Assembly (NCBI GenBank): GCA_963788115.1 | Contig: CAWBFD010000004.1 | Location: 2,046,001 to 2,110,000, forward strand | DNA from: CAWBFD01 sp963788115 | GTDB lineage: Bacteria; Actinomycetota; Thermoleophilia; Solirubrobacterales; 70-9 | Direction: 5' to 3' | Length of the DNA: 64,000 nt | Part shown: positions 37,154-46,500 of the stretch, piece after piece | How positions within the stretch are numbered: position 1 is the first letter of the stretch | Layout: every line of letters starts with the position of its first letter | The notes under the pieces: model-generated | Told to the model about the DNA's origin: nothing | What the model saw: the letters and a program-made list of their open reading frames with translations, nothing else | Database searches by the model: none | Made by a program: the position numbers and the translations under genes

Positions 37154-39643
37154 TTAGCGGCGCAGCACGCTCGCGGCGAACCGCTCACGTTCGCGTTCGT
37201 AGAGCGCGCGGTGGAGATGCTGGCGCTCGAGGTGCTGGGCAACGACGCGCTCGCCTTGTTCGATCGGGTGATCGGCGACGAACCGCGGGACGCTCTCGAC
37301 GGACGTGTCGTCGACGAGCCAGGTGACGCCTTCGTACATGCGGGGTAACAGGGTCGGCGGGAAGCGCGCCTCGATCGTCGCCCAGTGCTCCCGGACGTAC
37401 TCCCAAACCGGCGGGCCGTGCTCGGGGTGCTTCAGCGCCCGTTGCACGACGAAGGGCGAGTTCTGTGGGCGGACGGTGGTCACGGCGTATTCGGCTGCGA
37501 GCAGCGTGAGCTCTCGGTCCGGGAACGCCGGCAGCGCGTACAGGTAGCGGAGCTGTTCCTGCGGGGTGTCGGCGGTCTCGTAACGGTTCCGGTATTCGGC
37601 GAACAGCGCCTGATCGCCGTCCGCGGCCGTGACGGTGATGCACGCGGCGACGACGTCGGGTTCGGTGTAGGCACCGTCGCGGAACGCTTGCGCGCGGGCG
37701 ACGATGTCGGGGTCGCGCCCAACCGTGCCGAGGAGATCGAGGAGCACGCCCCGGAGCTGCCGGTCGCGTGGGCCTTCCGCCGGCGCGGGTTCCCATCCCA
37801 GCCGGTCGAATGCCGGGCGCGCGGTCGTGCGAACGATTTCGCGAAACGCGTCGGCCGCGTCGCCGTCGAGGAGACGTACGAGGTCGCGCAGGCGCGTGGC
37901 CAGTGCTCGCCAGACGACGATGTCGGCCTCGGACTCCAATCGGCGCGCGAGGTCGACGAAGTCGGCGGCTTGTGCCCGCCCGGCGATGACGCCGGCCCAC
38001 GCACCGTCGACGAGCGCGAATCGCTCGCGCGGCGAATCCGCGCCCGCCGCAACGAGTTCCGGCATCCATGCCGGGGGATAGGCGACGCGGTAGAAGCCTT
38101 CGCCGCCGGCGTTGGCGACGGCGATGCCGTTCGGCGGCAGCGCGATCGTCGTTTCGTCCTCGAGGAGCACCGCTTCCGTCTCGCGGCCGGGGTGCACGCG
38201 CAGGAGCATCGGGATCGACCACTGGCCATCGGCTTCACCTTCGTAGGTGAAGCGGTGCTGGCGCAGGCGCACGCCGCCGTCGACCGGCTCGACGACGACT
38301 TCGGGCAGCCCGGGTTGGAAGATCCACGAGTCCATGATCCGGCGCGCGGGTTGGTCGGTGGCGGCTTCGAGCGCGTCCCACAGATCGGTGGTCTCGGTGT
38401 TTGCGAGTGCGTAACGGTCGAGATAGTGACGCACGCCGGCGCGGAACGCGTCGGATCCGAGCCACTGCTCGAGCATGCGGACCACCGACCCGCCTTTCTG
38501 GTAGGTGAGGATGTCGAACATTCCGTCGGCGTCCTCGGGCGTGTGCACCTCGTACTCCACCGCGCGCGTGTGCGACAGAGCGTCGATGTCCATCGCCATC
38601 GCGCGGCCGATGGAAAAGTCGTCCCACGTCTTCCAGTCGGCGCGGTACGCGTCGACGCCCGCGTGCTCCATGAACGTCGCAAAGGCTTCGTTCAACCAGA
38701 TGCCGTTCCACCATTTCATCGTCACGAGGTCGCCGAACCACATGTGTGCGATCTCGTGTGTGATGGTGAGCGCGGCCTGAGCGGCTTCGGCCTGGGTGAC
38801 GGTGTCACTGTCGACGAGCAACAACGACTCGCGGAACGTGACGCACCCGAGGTTCTCCATCGCTCCGAACGCGAAGTCGGGGAGCGCGACGAGATCGAGC
38901 TTTGTGCCGGGGTATGCGATGCCGTAGTAGTCGGTGAAGAATCGCAACGCGAACGCACCCGCGTCGAGCGCGAACGCGCCGAGGTGGCCGCGGCCCGGGA
39001 CGTGCGCGATGCGTAGCGGGATGCCGTCGACGTCGACGGGCTGCGACACCTCGAGCTCGCCCACGATGAACGCGACGAGATACGTCGACATCGCGATGGT
39101 GTCGCCGAACCGGATGCGCACCCGTCCGCCGTCGAGCGGGACCCGTTCGACCTCGGGTGCGTTGGAGAGCGCGACGAGCCCGTCGGTGACGACGAGGGTT
39201 ACCGCGAAGACGGCCTTGAATTCGGGCTCGTCGAAGCAGGGGAAGGCCCGGCGGGCGTGCGGGGCTTCGAACTGGGTCGCGGCGAGGGTGTGCTCGGTGC
39301 CGTCGTCGTCGAGGTAGGTGCTGCGGTAGAAGCCGACGAGCCCCGCGGACAGCGCGGCCGAGAACCGCAGGGTGAGCGTGGCCGGGCCCGGCGCGAGATC
39401 GGCGGCGGTGACCGTCAGGCGTTCGGCGTCCGGATCGGCGACCAGCGTGGCGTCGAGCGCCGCGCCGAACTGCTCCAGGGCTCCGAGCTCGACCTCGAGC
39501 TCGTGGGCGTGCAGCACGATGGTGTCGGTGGGCTCGGTGACCTCGACCGCGATGTGGACCGAGCCTTCGAAGCGGCCCGCGGCCAGGTCAGGAGCGATCG
39601 TGAGGTCGTAGCGCGTCGGGAGAACGGTCCGTGACAGGCGCAT
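37154..39643 (-). CDS. pepN: aminopeptidase N, M1 family
   Basis: An intact 829-residue zinc aminopeptidase. The exopeptidase motif FGAMENLG and the zinc motif HEIAHMWFGDLVTMKWWNGI with the downstream Glu in WLNEAFATFMEH are present, and the catalytic Tyr region follows. The N-terminal beta-domain starts MRLSRTVLPTRYDLTIAPDL. A C-terminal ERAP1-like helical domain covers about residues 500-829. There is no signal peptide, so it is cytosolic and acts in peptide turnover. The ATG at 39643 is chosen over an upstream one that would add 35 residues of non-family sequence. TACGCT lies ten bases before this ATG. It is divergent from the transglutaminase-like gene, with 145 bases between starts. Confidence 0.93.
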   Translation of the reverse strand: MRLSRTVLPTRYDLTIAPDLAAGRFEGSVHIAVEVTEPTDTIVLHAHELEVELGALEQFGAALDATLVADPDAERLTVTAADLAPGPATLTLRFSAALSAGLVGFYRSTYLDDDGTEHTLAATQFEAPHARRAFPCFDEPEFKAVFAVTLVVTDGLVALSNAPEVERVPLDGGRVRIRFGDTIAMSTYLVAFIVGELEVSQPVDVDGIPLRIAHVPGRGHLGAFALDAGAFALRFFTDYYGIAYPGTKLDLVALPDFAFGAMENLGCVTFRESLLLVDSDTVTQAEAAQAALTITHEIAHMWFGDLVTMKWWNGIWLNEAFATFMEHAGVDAYRADWKTWDDFSIGRAMAMDIDALSHTRAVEYEVHTPEDADGMFDILTYQKGGSVVRMLEQWLGSDAFRAGVRHYLDRYALANTETTDLWDALEAATDQPARRIMDSWIFQPGLPEVVVEPVDGGVRLRQHRFTYEGEADGQWSIPMLLRVHPGRETEAVLLEDETTIALPPNGIAVANAGGEGFYRVAYPPAWMPELVAAGADSPRERFALVDGAWAGVIAGRAQAADFVDLARRLESEADIVVWRALATRLRDLVRLLDGDAADAFREIVRTTARPAFDRLGWEPAPAEGPRDRQLRGVLLDLLGTVGRDPDIVARAQAFRDGAYTEPDVVAACITVTAADGDQALFAEYRNRYETADTPQEQLRYLYALPAFPDRELTLLAAEYAVTTVRPQNSPFVVQRALKHPEHGPPVWEYVREHWATIEARFPPTLLPRMYEGVTWLVDDTSVESVPRFVADHPIEQGERVVAQHLERQHLHRALYERERERFAASVLRR

Positions 39644-39788
39644 GCGGAGGGGGAGCGTACGCCTCTGCCAGCGTCGGGGAACGACCCGTTCTCCTCGTGG
39701 AGAAATGTCGGGGCCAGGCTGGACGGATCTCGACCCAGATCCAAGCAAAGTGGTGGCCCCCGCCCGGCGTGGCTACCAGACTCGGGCC

Positions 39789-40679
39789 GTGGACGCGCTC
39801 ACCTTCTTCGCCCGACCCGCGCCGATGACGGCGCTGCCGTTCGATACCTGCGCCGCCCAACTCTCGGACCTCCCGAGCGATCCGCATGCGGCGGCCGAAG
39901 TGACACGCGGCGTGCTGGTCCATCGGGACTGGGCGCCGTACCTCGGATTGCAGTTCGGGCCCGAGCGACTCGCCGACCAACATTTGCGCTCGACCCGTGA
40001 GGTCGTCGAGCGCGTGCTCGCGATCGATCCGGCTCCCCTGACCGATGCGCGTCCGCAGCCCGACCACATGGTCGGCGTGTGCCGTCACTTCGCGACCCTG
40101 CACGTCTCGCTGCTCCGCCACGCCGGTATCCCGGCCCGAGCGCGGGTCGGGTTCGCGCGCTACTTCGAGCCGGGCTGGGCCGACCACTGGATCACCGAGT
40201 GGTGGGACGGCACGCGGTGGGTCCGTACCGACGCGCAGGTCGGGTCGCTGGCGGCGAAGACATTCGAGCTCACCTTCGACCCGGCCGACCAGCCGCCCGG
40301 CGAGTTCCTCACCGCGGGCGAGGCGTGGCTGCGTTGCCGCGCGGGCGACGAGGACCCCGCGCGTTTCGGGATCTGGGACCTGCGCGGCCTGTGGTTCGTC
40401 AGCGGCAACCTCAAGCTCGATCTCGCCGCGCTGAACAAGGTCGAGCTGTTGCCGTGGGACCTGTGGGGTGCGTTCGGCGGCGGACCGGGTTGGGAGCCGA
40501 CCCAAGCCGATCTCGCCCCGGTCGACGAGGTGGCGCGCCTGCTCGTGGCCGACGACCTCGATGCACAGCGCGCCCGATTCGCAGAGGCCGATCTCGCGGT
40601 TCCGTCGAAGATCGTCAGCCTCGTCGACGGAACACCCGTACCCGTCGACCTCGATCCCACGTTGGTGGCAAGCGCCTAG
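39789..40679 (+). CDS. transglutaminase-like domain protein
   Basis: An intact 296-residue protein. The Cys-His-Asp triad is placed as in transglutaminase-like cysteine enzymes: GVCRHFATLHVSLLRHAGIP holds the Cys, ADHWITEWW the His and RWVRTDAQV the Asp. The flanks (ADQHLRSTREVVERVLAIDP before and FGIWDLRGLWFVSGNLKLDL after) match actinobacterial members of the family. No signal peptide or membrane helix, so it is cytosolic; it may be a peptidase or amidase. The GTG start is the earliest in-frame start after the non-coding stretch. Its TAG stop overlaps the stop of the convergent AtuA-partner gene in the shared tetramer CTAG. Confidence 0.8.
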   Translation: MDALTFFARPAPMTALPFDTCAAQLSDLPSDPHAAAEVTRGVLVHRDWAPYLGLQFGPERLADQHLRSTREVVERVLAIDPAPLTDARPQPDHMVGVCRHFATLHVSLLRHAGIPARARVGFARYFEPGWADHWITEWWDGTRWVRTDAQVGSLAAKTFELTFDPADQPPGEFLTAGEAWLRCRAGDEDPARFGIWDLRGLWFVSGNLKLDLAALNKVELLPWDLWGAFGGGPGWEPTQADLAPVDEVARLLVADDLDAQRARFAEADLAVPSKIVSLVDGTPVPVDLDPTLVASA

Positions 40680-41062
40680 AGACGGTCGAGAATCTCGTCG
40701 GCCCAGGCGACGTCGGGGCGCGGGCGTCGTCGCGACGCGAGCGCGTCGGGGACGTCGATCTCCAGGCGCACGAGCGCACCGCCGAGGGTCTTGCCGAGGT
40801 TGTCGGCGCGCAGCGATCTCGGGCCGCCACCGCCGAGCGCGGCGTGCATCACGAAGTTGAGCGCCCGCACGTTCGCGGCCTCGTAGCGATCGACCCGGCC
40901 TTGCACGATGGCGCCGAAGTGTTCCTTTACTCGCGCCGCGGTCACCTCGCGCACGATCACGGCGTACGTCTCGTCGTCGTCCGCGAAGATCGCGACGTTG
41001 GCGATGTCGCCCTTGTCGCCGGCGCGGTAGCCGCACAGTTCACGCAACGCCAGACGGGCCAT
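40676..41062 (-). CDS. AtuA-partner protein (AtuA C-terminal-like domain)
   Basis: An intact 128-residue protein. LRELCGYRAGDKGDIANVAI and YEAANVRALNFVMHAALGGG with LRADNLGKTLGGALVRLEID are conserved in the small ferredoxin-like domain that follows or is fused to AtuA-type (DUF1446) proteins. It starts at an ATG that overlaps the AtuA stop by one base (TAATG), so the two are co-translated as a pair. In fused forms the two parts act together; here they are split. The reaction is not established. Confidence 0.8.
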   Translation of the reverse strand: MARLALRELCGYRAGDKGDIANVAIFADDDETYAVIVREVTAARVKEHFGAIVQGRVDRYEAANVRALNFVMHAALGGGGPRSLRADNLGKTLGGALVRLEIDVPDALASRRRPRPDVAWADEILDRL

Positions 41063-42435
41063 TAGATGTCTTCCAGGACGATCGAGACGTGACTGTCGAC
41101 GTCAGCCTTGCGCACGAGTGTCGGCCAGATCGCGAGCAGTTCGGTCGGGGCGCCGCCGCCGCGGCCCGCGCCCGTGAGCCCCGCGGGCGGCGCCGACAAC
41201 GTGAGCGGCACGAGTTCGCGGCCGACCAGGCCCGCGGTGCGTTGGTCGTCGCACCGCCATGCGATGCGCAGCACGCACTCGGGCGGTTCGCAACCTTCGA
41301 CAGGTGCCGGAACTGTCGGACCACCGAGCGCATCCACGCCCCAGTACTCGACGCACCACTCCGCGACCGGCAACTCGGCCATCTCGACGCGCCTGGCGAA
41401 GATCGCTGCGGTCGCCTTGGCCTTCTCGTATGCGTCGGGCCATGAGAACGCGACGCGCGCTTCTCCGGCCCAGCCCGCGTGGTGCGCGAGCAACAGCTTG
41501 TAGGTATCGGTGGCAGGGGTACCGCGCACACCTGTGATGCGCACCCGATCGTCGGGCAGATCCTCGAACTGCGCCGACGCGAAGTCGGCCACGACATCAG
41601 GCGCCAGGTACCGCGTGGGGTCGTGCACCTCGTACAGCAACTGGTGGCGCAGCGTGTCAGTCGAGACGCGCCCGCCCGCGCCCGACGGCTTGCGGATCGT
41701 CGCGGTGCCGTCGGCGTCGACGTCGGCGATCGGATAGGGGAGGTCCCACGGGTGCGGGAGGTCCCACCAGTCGCCGGAGTAGTTGCCGCCGAGGCTCTGG
41801 CCCGAGCACTCCAGCAGGTGACCGACGAGGATGCCGGCCGCGAGCCGGTCCCAGTCGTCCCACGCCCAACCGTGCCGGTACGCGAGCGGACCGAGGAACA
41901 GTGACGCGTCGGCGACGCGGCCGGTGATCACGATGTCGGCGCCTTGCGCGAGCGCATCGGCGATCGGCCGCGCGCCGAGATACGCGGAAGCGAGCAGCGG
42001 GGGCTCGGGCATCTCGCGGAACGGCAGCGCCGTGTCGAGATGCGCAAGGTCGTTCCCGGCTGTTTGCACATCGTCGAGGCGACCGAGCAGATCGTCGCCC
42101 ATCACGGTCGCGATGGTGATACCGCTGATGCCGAGTTCCTTCGCAGTTGCGACCGCGGCCCGCGCCGCGCCGGCCGGGTTGATGCCCCCGGCATTGGTGA
42201 CGACCTTGGTGCGGCCGTCGGCGATGTACGGCAACGCGCGCGCCAAGTAGGCAGGCAAGTCGCGCGTGTAGCCGCGCGCTTCGTCGCGCTGGCGGTCCTT
42301 CTGGAGGATCGCGAGCGTCAACTCGGCGAGCGCCTCCAGGCACAAGAAGTCGACGCCGTCGGCGAGGAGTGCGTCGGTGGCCGCGGGCGTGTCGCCGTAG
42401 AACCCTTGCCCACCCGCGACGGTGACCGTACTCAT
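41062..42435 (-). CDS. AtuA/DUF1446 family acyclic terpene utilisation-like protein
   Basis: An intact 457-residue protein. The family start VTVAGGQGFYGDTPAATDAL, then VDFLCLEALAELTLAILQKD and VVTNAGGINPAGAARAAVAT, and GADIVITGRVADASLFLGPL are strongly conserved in DUF1446/AtuA. AtuA was found in acyclic terpene (citronellol/geraniol) breakdown in Pseudomonas, but most relatives are in other settings, so the substrate is open. It heads a pair with the small partner at 40676-41062. An amidase gene lies immediately upstream on the same strand (19 bases), so the three may be one unit. Confidence 0.83.
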   Translation of the reverse strand: MSTVTVAGGQGFYGDTPAATDALLADGVDFLCLEALAELTLAILQKDRQRDEARGYTRDLPAYLARALPYIADGRTKVVTNAGGINPAGAARAAVATAKELGISGITIATVMGDDLLGRLDDVQTAGNDLAHLDTALPFREMPEPPLLASAYLGARPIADALAQGADIVITGRVADASLFLGPLAYRHGWAWDDWDRLAAGILVGHLLECSGQSLGGNYSGDWWDLPHPWDLPYPIADVDADGTATIRKPSGAGGRVSTDTLRHQLLYEVHDPTRYLAPDVVADFASAQFEDLPDDRVRITGVRGTPATDTYKLLLAHHAGWAGEARVAFSWPDAYEKAKATAAIFARRVEMAELPVAEWCVEYWGVDALGGPTVPAPVEGCEPPECVLRIAWRCDDQRTAGLVGRELVPLTLSAPPAGLTGAGRGGGAPTELLAIWPTLVRKADVDSHVSIVLEDI

Positions 42436-42454
42436 AGCTCGTTCTCGGGCTCCC

Positions 42455-43900
42455 TCAGGCGTGGATCGGCGGCAACCGGTCGGCCCACGGACGGGCCGCT
42501 TCGACCTGCGCGGCCACTCGCAGGAGCACGTCCTCCCGGTTCGGTGCGCCCACGAGCTGCACGCCGATCGGCAACCCGGCGGCCGACCAGAACGTCGGCA
42601 GCGAGATCGCCGGTTGGCCGGTCATGTTGAACGGCGCCGTGTTCACGCCGAACGGCACCATCCGCGAGAGGGCGCGCAGCGGATCGTCGGCCGTCGCCGC
42701 AACGTCGCCGACCATCGGCGGCGGTTCCGCGAGCGTCGGCGTGAGCAGCAGGTCGAACTCGTCGGCGAACCACCAGCTGACGACGCGGCGCGTCCACGAT
42801 TGGCCCTCGTGCAGCGCCCGGACGTAGTCGACCGAGCTCACCGTGCCCGCGAGCTCGTTGAAGACCCATGTCGCGGCTTCGACATCGTCCGCGGTCAGCG
42901 TCCGGCCGACGAGTTCGCCGATCTCCGCGATCTCCGCGGCGGCGGCCGCGGAAGCGATCTTCGTGAACGTGTCGAGCAGCGAAGCCTCGTCGAGCGCCGC
43001 GGGAGACGCGACCTCGACGGTGTGGCCGAGTGACTCGAGCAACCGCGCGGCGTCCTCCACCGCGGCGACGCACTCGGGATCGGTGGCCGCGAGTCCCGCC
43101 GTCGCGTCTCGGCGCAGGCCGATGCGCAATCGACCGGGATCCGCGCCGACTTCGTTCGCGTACGGGCGCGCCGGTGGGGGCGCGGTGTAGAAGTCGCCGG
43201 GCATGTAGCCCTCGAGGACGTCGAGCAACGCCGCGCTGTCGCGCACGCTGCGGGTGAGGACGTGCCGGACGACGAGGCCGGCCCAGCCTTCGCTCTCGTC
43301 GGGGCCGAGCGACACTCGTCCACGCGACGGCTTCAAGCCGAACAGGCCGCACATGCTGGCCGGTATGCGGATGGAACCGCCGCCGTCGCCCGCGTGCGCG
43401 ACGGGCACCATGCCGCTCGCGACTGCAGCCGCGGAACCACCGCTCGATCCGCCGGACGCGTGTTGCGGATCCCACGGGTTCCGCGTCGGCCCGTACGCTT
43501 CCGGTTCGGCGACGGGCAGCAACCCGAACTCCGGCGTGTTGGTCTTGCCGACGATCACGAATCCGGCCTGCTCGAGCTTCTCGAACAGATATGACGTGCG
43601 CGGCGCGATGTAACCGGCGCCTTTCAACGCGCGGTTCCCGGCGTGATACGGCGTGCCCGCGAGGGTGCCGTCGAGATCTTTCACGACGATGGGGACGCCG
43701 CGGAACGGCCCATCCGGCAGCGCGCCGTTCGCGGCACTCCGCGCGCGGTCGAACAGCGGGTGGATCACCGCGTTCAGCTCTCCGTTTAGTTTTTCGACAC
43801 GCGCGATCGCGGCATCGACGAGTTCGGCGGGCGACGCGTCGCCGCGACGCACGACTTCGGCTTGGGCGGTGGCGTCGAGGCAGGAGAGTTCGGTGTCCAT
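42455..43900 (-). CDS. amidase signature family hydrolase
   Basis: An intact 481-residue enzyme. VVKDLDGTLAGTPYHAGNRA holds the catalytic Lys, and ASGGSSGGSAAAVASGMVPV with DGGGSIRIPASMCGLFGLKP the cis-Ser and nucleophile Ser of the amidase signature. The C-terminal part LPTFWSAAGLPIGVQLVGAP is typical. It is not GatA: the flanking segments differ and gatA is at the left end of the window. The ATG at 43900 has TACCGT nine bases upstream. It precedes the AtuA pair on the same strand and may act in the same unknown pathway. Confidence 0.87.
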   Translation of the reverse strand: MDTELSCLDATAQAEVVRRGDASPAELVDAAIARVEKLNGELNAVIHPLFDRARSAANGALPDGPFRGVPIVVKDLDGTLAGTPYHAGNRALKGAGYIAPRTSYLFEKLEQAGFVIVGKTNTPEFGLLPVAEPEAYGPTRNPWDPQHASGGSSGGSAAAVASGMVPVAHAGDGGGSIRIPASMCGLFGLKPSRGRVSLGPDESEGWAGLVVRHVLTRSVRDSAALLDVLEGYMPGDFYTAPPPARPYANEVGADPGRLRIGLRRDATAGLAATDPECVAAVEDAARLLESLGHTVEVASPAALDEASLLDTFTKIASAAAAAEIAEIGELVGRTLTADDVEAATWVFNELAGTVSSVDYVRALHEGQSWTRRVVSWWFADEFDLLLTPTLAEPPPMVGDVAATADDPLRALSRMVPFGVNTAPFNMTGQPAISLPTFWSAAGLPIGVQLVGAPNREDVLLRVAAQVEAARPWADRLPPIHA

Positions 43901-43925
43901 CAGCCCGGCACGGTAGCGGTTACGG

Positions 43926-44937
43926 TTACACCGACCACCCACGCAGGTCGACCTCCCACCGATCGACGACGTCGGCGTCCAAGGTCGGGCCGTCGGCGAG
44001 GTACATGCAGTCGTGTAGTGCAATCGACGGGTCGACGTGCGAGGGCAACACCAGGACGCGCTCCCCGACCCGCACCGGCGTGCGCGGCGCGAAGGTCACG
44101 TGCTCGTCCGAGCAGAACCACACGGCGGCGTTCTCGACGCCGGGGTTGCCGTGATCCAACGACAAGGCCTTCAACCCACAGTCGGCGACCGCGAACTTGG
44201 TGTTGGCATGGACGACGGTCGCCACGACGTGCAACGCATAACTGAACGGCAGGTCGAGCTTCGCGTAGGCAGTGTCCATCAACGAGTACGAGCCGGCTTG
44301 GATCTCGGTCGCGAGTTCGTTGATGTCGTAGGTGCCGGTACCGCCGGCCGAGATCACGTCGCCGCCGACCGCGTTGTGTGCCTCTTCGAGGCGCAACATC
44401 GCGGCGGCGGTCTTCTCGACCCGCTCGGCGCGGTCGTCGAGGCCGACGACATGACCCTCGTACCCCATCACGCCGCGCACCGTGAGGTCGCGGGCGCGGG
44501 CGCGGTCGGCGAGCGCGCCCGCCGCTTCCGGTGCACAGCCGCAGCGCGGCATGCCGACGTTCACGTCGATCAAGACCTCGCGGATGCCATTGTCGGTGGC
44601 CGCGTCGACCGTCTCTGGCGGAGTCGACCGCGACCGTGACCCGCGCGCCGCACTCGGCCATCGCGCGCAGCCGCTCAGGGTCGACGGTCTGGTTCGCGAG
44701 CAACAGGTCGTCACCAAGCCCGGCCGTTGCCAGCCCGACGATCTCGCGCGGTGTCGCGGCCGTGAAACCCATGTGACCGCGCGCGGCTTGTTCCCGCGCG
44801 AGCGCAGTGCACTTCGTCGCCTTCACGTGCGGGCGCAGGGTCCGGCCGGGGCGCGCGGCCGCCATCGTGTCGAGGTTGAACGCGAACGCTTCGGTGTCGA
44901 TCACGAGGGCAGGTGTGGGCAGATCGGCGACGCGCAT
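43926..44937 (-). CDS. D-threonine aldolase/alanine racemase-like PLP enzyme (frameshifted)
   Basis: A PLP enzyme with an N-terminal TIM-barrel, about 337 residues. LPTPALVIDTEAFAFNLDTM starts the barrel and LRPHVKATKCTALAREQAAR contains the PLP Lys. GVMGYEGHVVGLDDRAERVE and ISAGGTGTYDINELATEIQA are phosphate-binding parts, and DVNVGMPRCG lies between. The C-terminal domain has FCSDEHVTFAPRTPVRVGER and LPSHVDPSIALHDCMYLADG, which carry the metal-binding His and Asp of the D-threonine aldolase group. One frameshift lies near 44620. It is divergent from the methyltransferase gene with only 17 bases between the start codons. The substrate, a D-3-hydroxy amino acid, is inferred from the family. 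Confidence 0.8.
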
Positions 44938-44954
44938 CGTGGGATGATCGCACG

Positions 44955-45735
44955 ATGACCACGGCCGGGCGACCCGACAATCCCTTTGCCGCTTCGGAGG
45001 TCGGCCGCTTGTACCAGCGCGGCCGCCCGTACCACCACCCGCGGACGTTGGCCCGCGCCCTCGCACTGCTCGAAGTCACCGAAGTCGACCGCGCGCTCGA
45101 TCTCGCGTGCGGGACCGGAATGTCGACGACGGCGTTGCGCGAGCGGGCACGGTTCGTCGTTGGTGCCGACCGATCGCCGGAGATGCTCGCGGTCGCGCCG
45201 CGCACCTCGGGCGTCGCCTATGTGCGCTCCGAAGCCGAGCGCTTGCCCTTTCCCGATGCGACGTTCGCCGGCATCACCGTCGGCTCGGGTGTGCACTGGT
45301 TCCATCAGGATCGCTTCTTCGCGGAGGCGAAGCGGATACTTCGGGACGACGGCTGGATCGCGTTGTACGACCACTACTTCATCGGCGAGATGGTCGACGT
45401 GCCCGAGTTCACGACGTGGGCGAGCCTGGCCTTGAAGCGGTATCCGCTCCCGCCGCGCACGTTGCAAGTCGGCGACCCGCGCGGATGTACCGATGGGCTT
45501 CGAGAAAGTCGGCGACGAGTTCTACGGCGACGACATCGAGATGACCCAAACCGAGTTCGTCGACTACCAGCTCACGCTCAGCACGTGCGTGGTCCCGGTC
45601 GAGAACGGCACGCCTCGCGAGGAGATCCGGCAGTGGTTGACCACGTCGACCGCCGACCTGTTCGCGGGCGCGCCGACCCGCACGGTCCGCTTCCTCGGCT
45701 CGGTGACGTGCCTCAGGCCGTCGGCTCGAACGTGA
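44955..45735 (+). CDS. class I SAM-dependent methyltransferase (frameshifted)
   Basis: About 259 residues. DRALDLACGTGMSTTALRER is motif I, FVVGADRSPEMLAVAPRTS the second strand, and RILRDDGWIALYDHYFIGEM the later strand. The C-terminal helical part shares features of UbiE/COQ5-like small-molecule methyltransferases. One frameshift near 45487 (one extra base) moves the frame to PMGFEKVGDEFYGDD and onward. The end overlaps the convergent YceI gene by 23 bases. The substrate is unknown; neighbours give no clear link. Confidence 0.8.
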
Positions 45736-46435
45736 GCAGGAACTCGATCTCGCCGTGGTCCTGCACGGTGGCGGGGCCGAAGCTCGCATCGGGGATGTCG
45801 TAATCGGCGAAGTCGACGGCGATCGTGCCGTCGACCTCGATCGTCGTGCCGTTGCGGCGAGCAAGCACGTCGAACGTGACCGACTGGGTGACACCGTGCA
45901 CGGTCAGGTCACCGGTGACTGTCAACGTGACCTCCTCGAGGTCGGCAGGAACCGCGTCGAGCGTCACCGGCTCCGTGAGCACGAACGTGGCGGTCGGATA
46001 CGTATCGGTCTCCATGATCCGGTCGTGGAATTGGTTGTCGCGGTTGGTTTCGTCGCTCTCGACGGTGGTGAGGTCGACGGTGAACGACGCGGCGGTGATC
46101 GTCGTGCCGCTCACGTTCATCTCGCCGGTGACATCGGAGGTGCGGCCGACGGCTTCAGTGTCCTGCCCGAACAGAACCTCGTCGACGCGATAGCCGGCTT
46201 CGCTCCCGCTGGTGACGGTCCACGTGCCGTCGAGTGATGCAGCCGTCCTGACCTCGGTCGTCGTGGGCTCCGTCGTCGTGGTCTCGGTCGTCTCGGCGAA
46301 CGCCAACGGTGCGGGAGGATCGCCCTGGATGAAGTTGATGTACACGTAGGGCGCGACGACGGCGATGAGCACCGCAGTCACGCCAACAGCGGCGATCCAG
46401 GTCAGCGGGCGGCGGTACCAGCGGCGTTTGGACAT
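45713..46435 (-). CDS. YceI family lipid-binding-like protein, membrane-anchored
   Basis: An intact 240-residue protein. One N-terminal membrane helix (TWIAAVGVTAVLIAVVAPYV) is followed by a Thr/Glu-rich linker, and the YceI beta-barrel starts at LDGTWTVTSGSEAGYRVDEV. GEMNVSGTTITAASFTVDLT, NQFHDRIMETDTYPTATFV and LTVHGVTQSVTFDVLARRNG are the conserved strands. YceI proteins bind isoprenoid chains such as polyprenyl or quinone-type lipids. It lies next to the menaquinone genes, on the same strand as menE and 65 bases beyond it, so a link with isoprenoid quinones is possible but unproven. Confidence 0.87.
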   Translation of the reverse strand: MSKRRWYRRPLTWIAAVGVTAVLIAVVAPYVYINFIQGDPPAPLAFAETTETTTTEPTTTEVRTAASLDGTWTVTSGSEAGYRVDEVLFGQDTEAVGRTSDVTGEMNVSGTTITAASFTVDLTTVESDETNRDNQFHDRIMETDTYPTATFVLTEPVTLDAVPADLEEVTLTVTGDLTVHGVTQSVTFDVLARRNGTTIEVDGTIAVDFADYDIPDASFGPATVQDHGEIEFLLTFEPTA

Positions 46436-46500
46436 GCGCCACGATCCCAACCGTTCCTGTGGATCGGCCGAGCGTTGTCTTGGGACTCGCTGAGAAGCTG

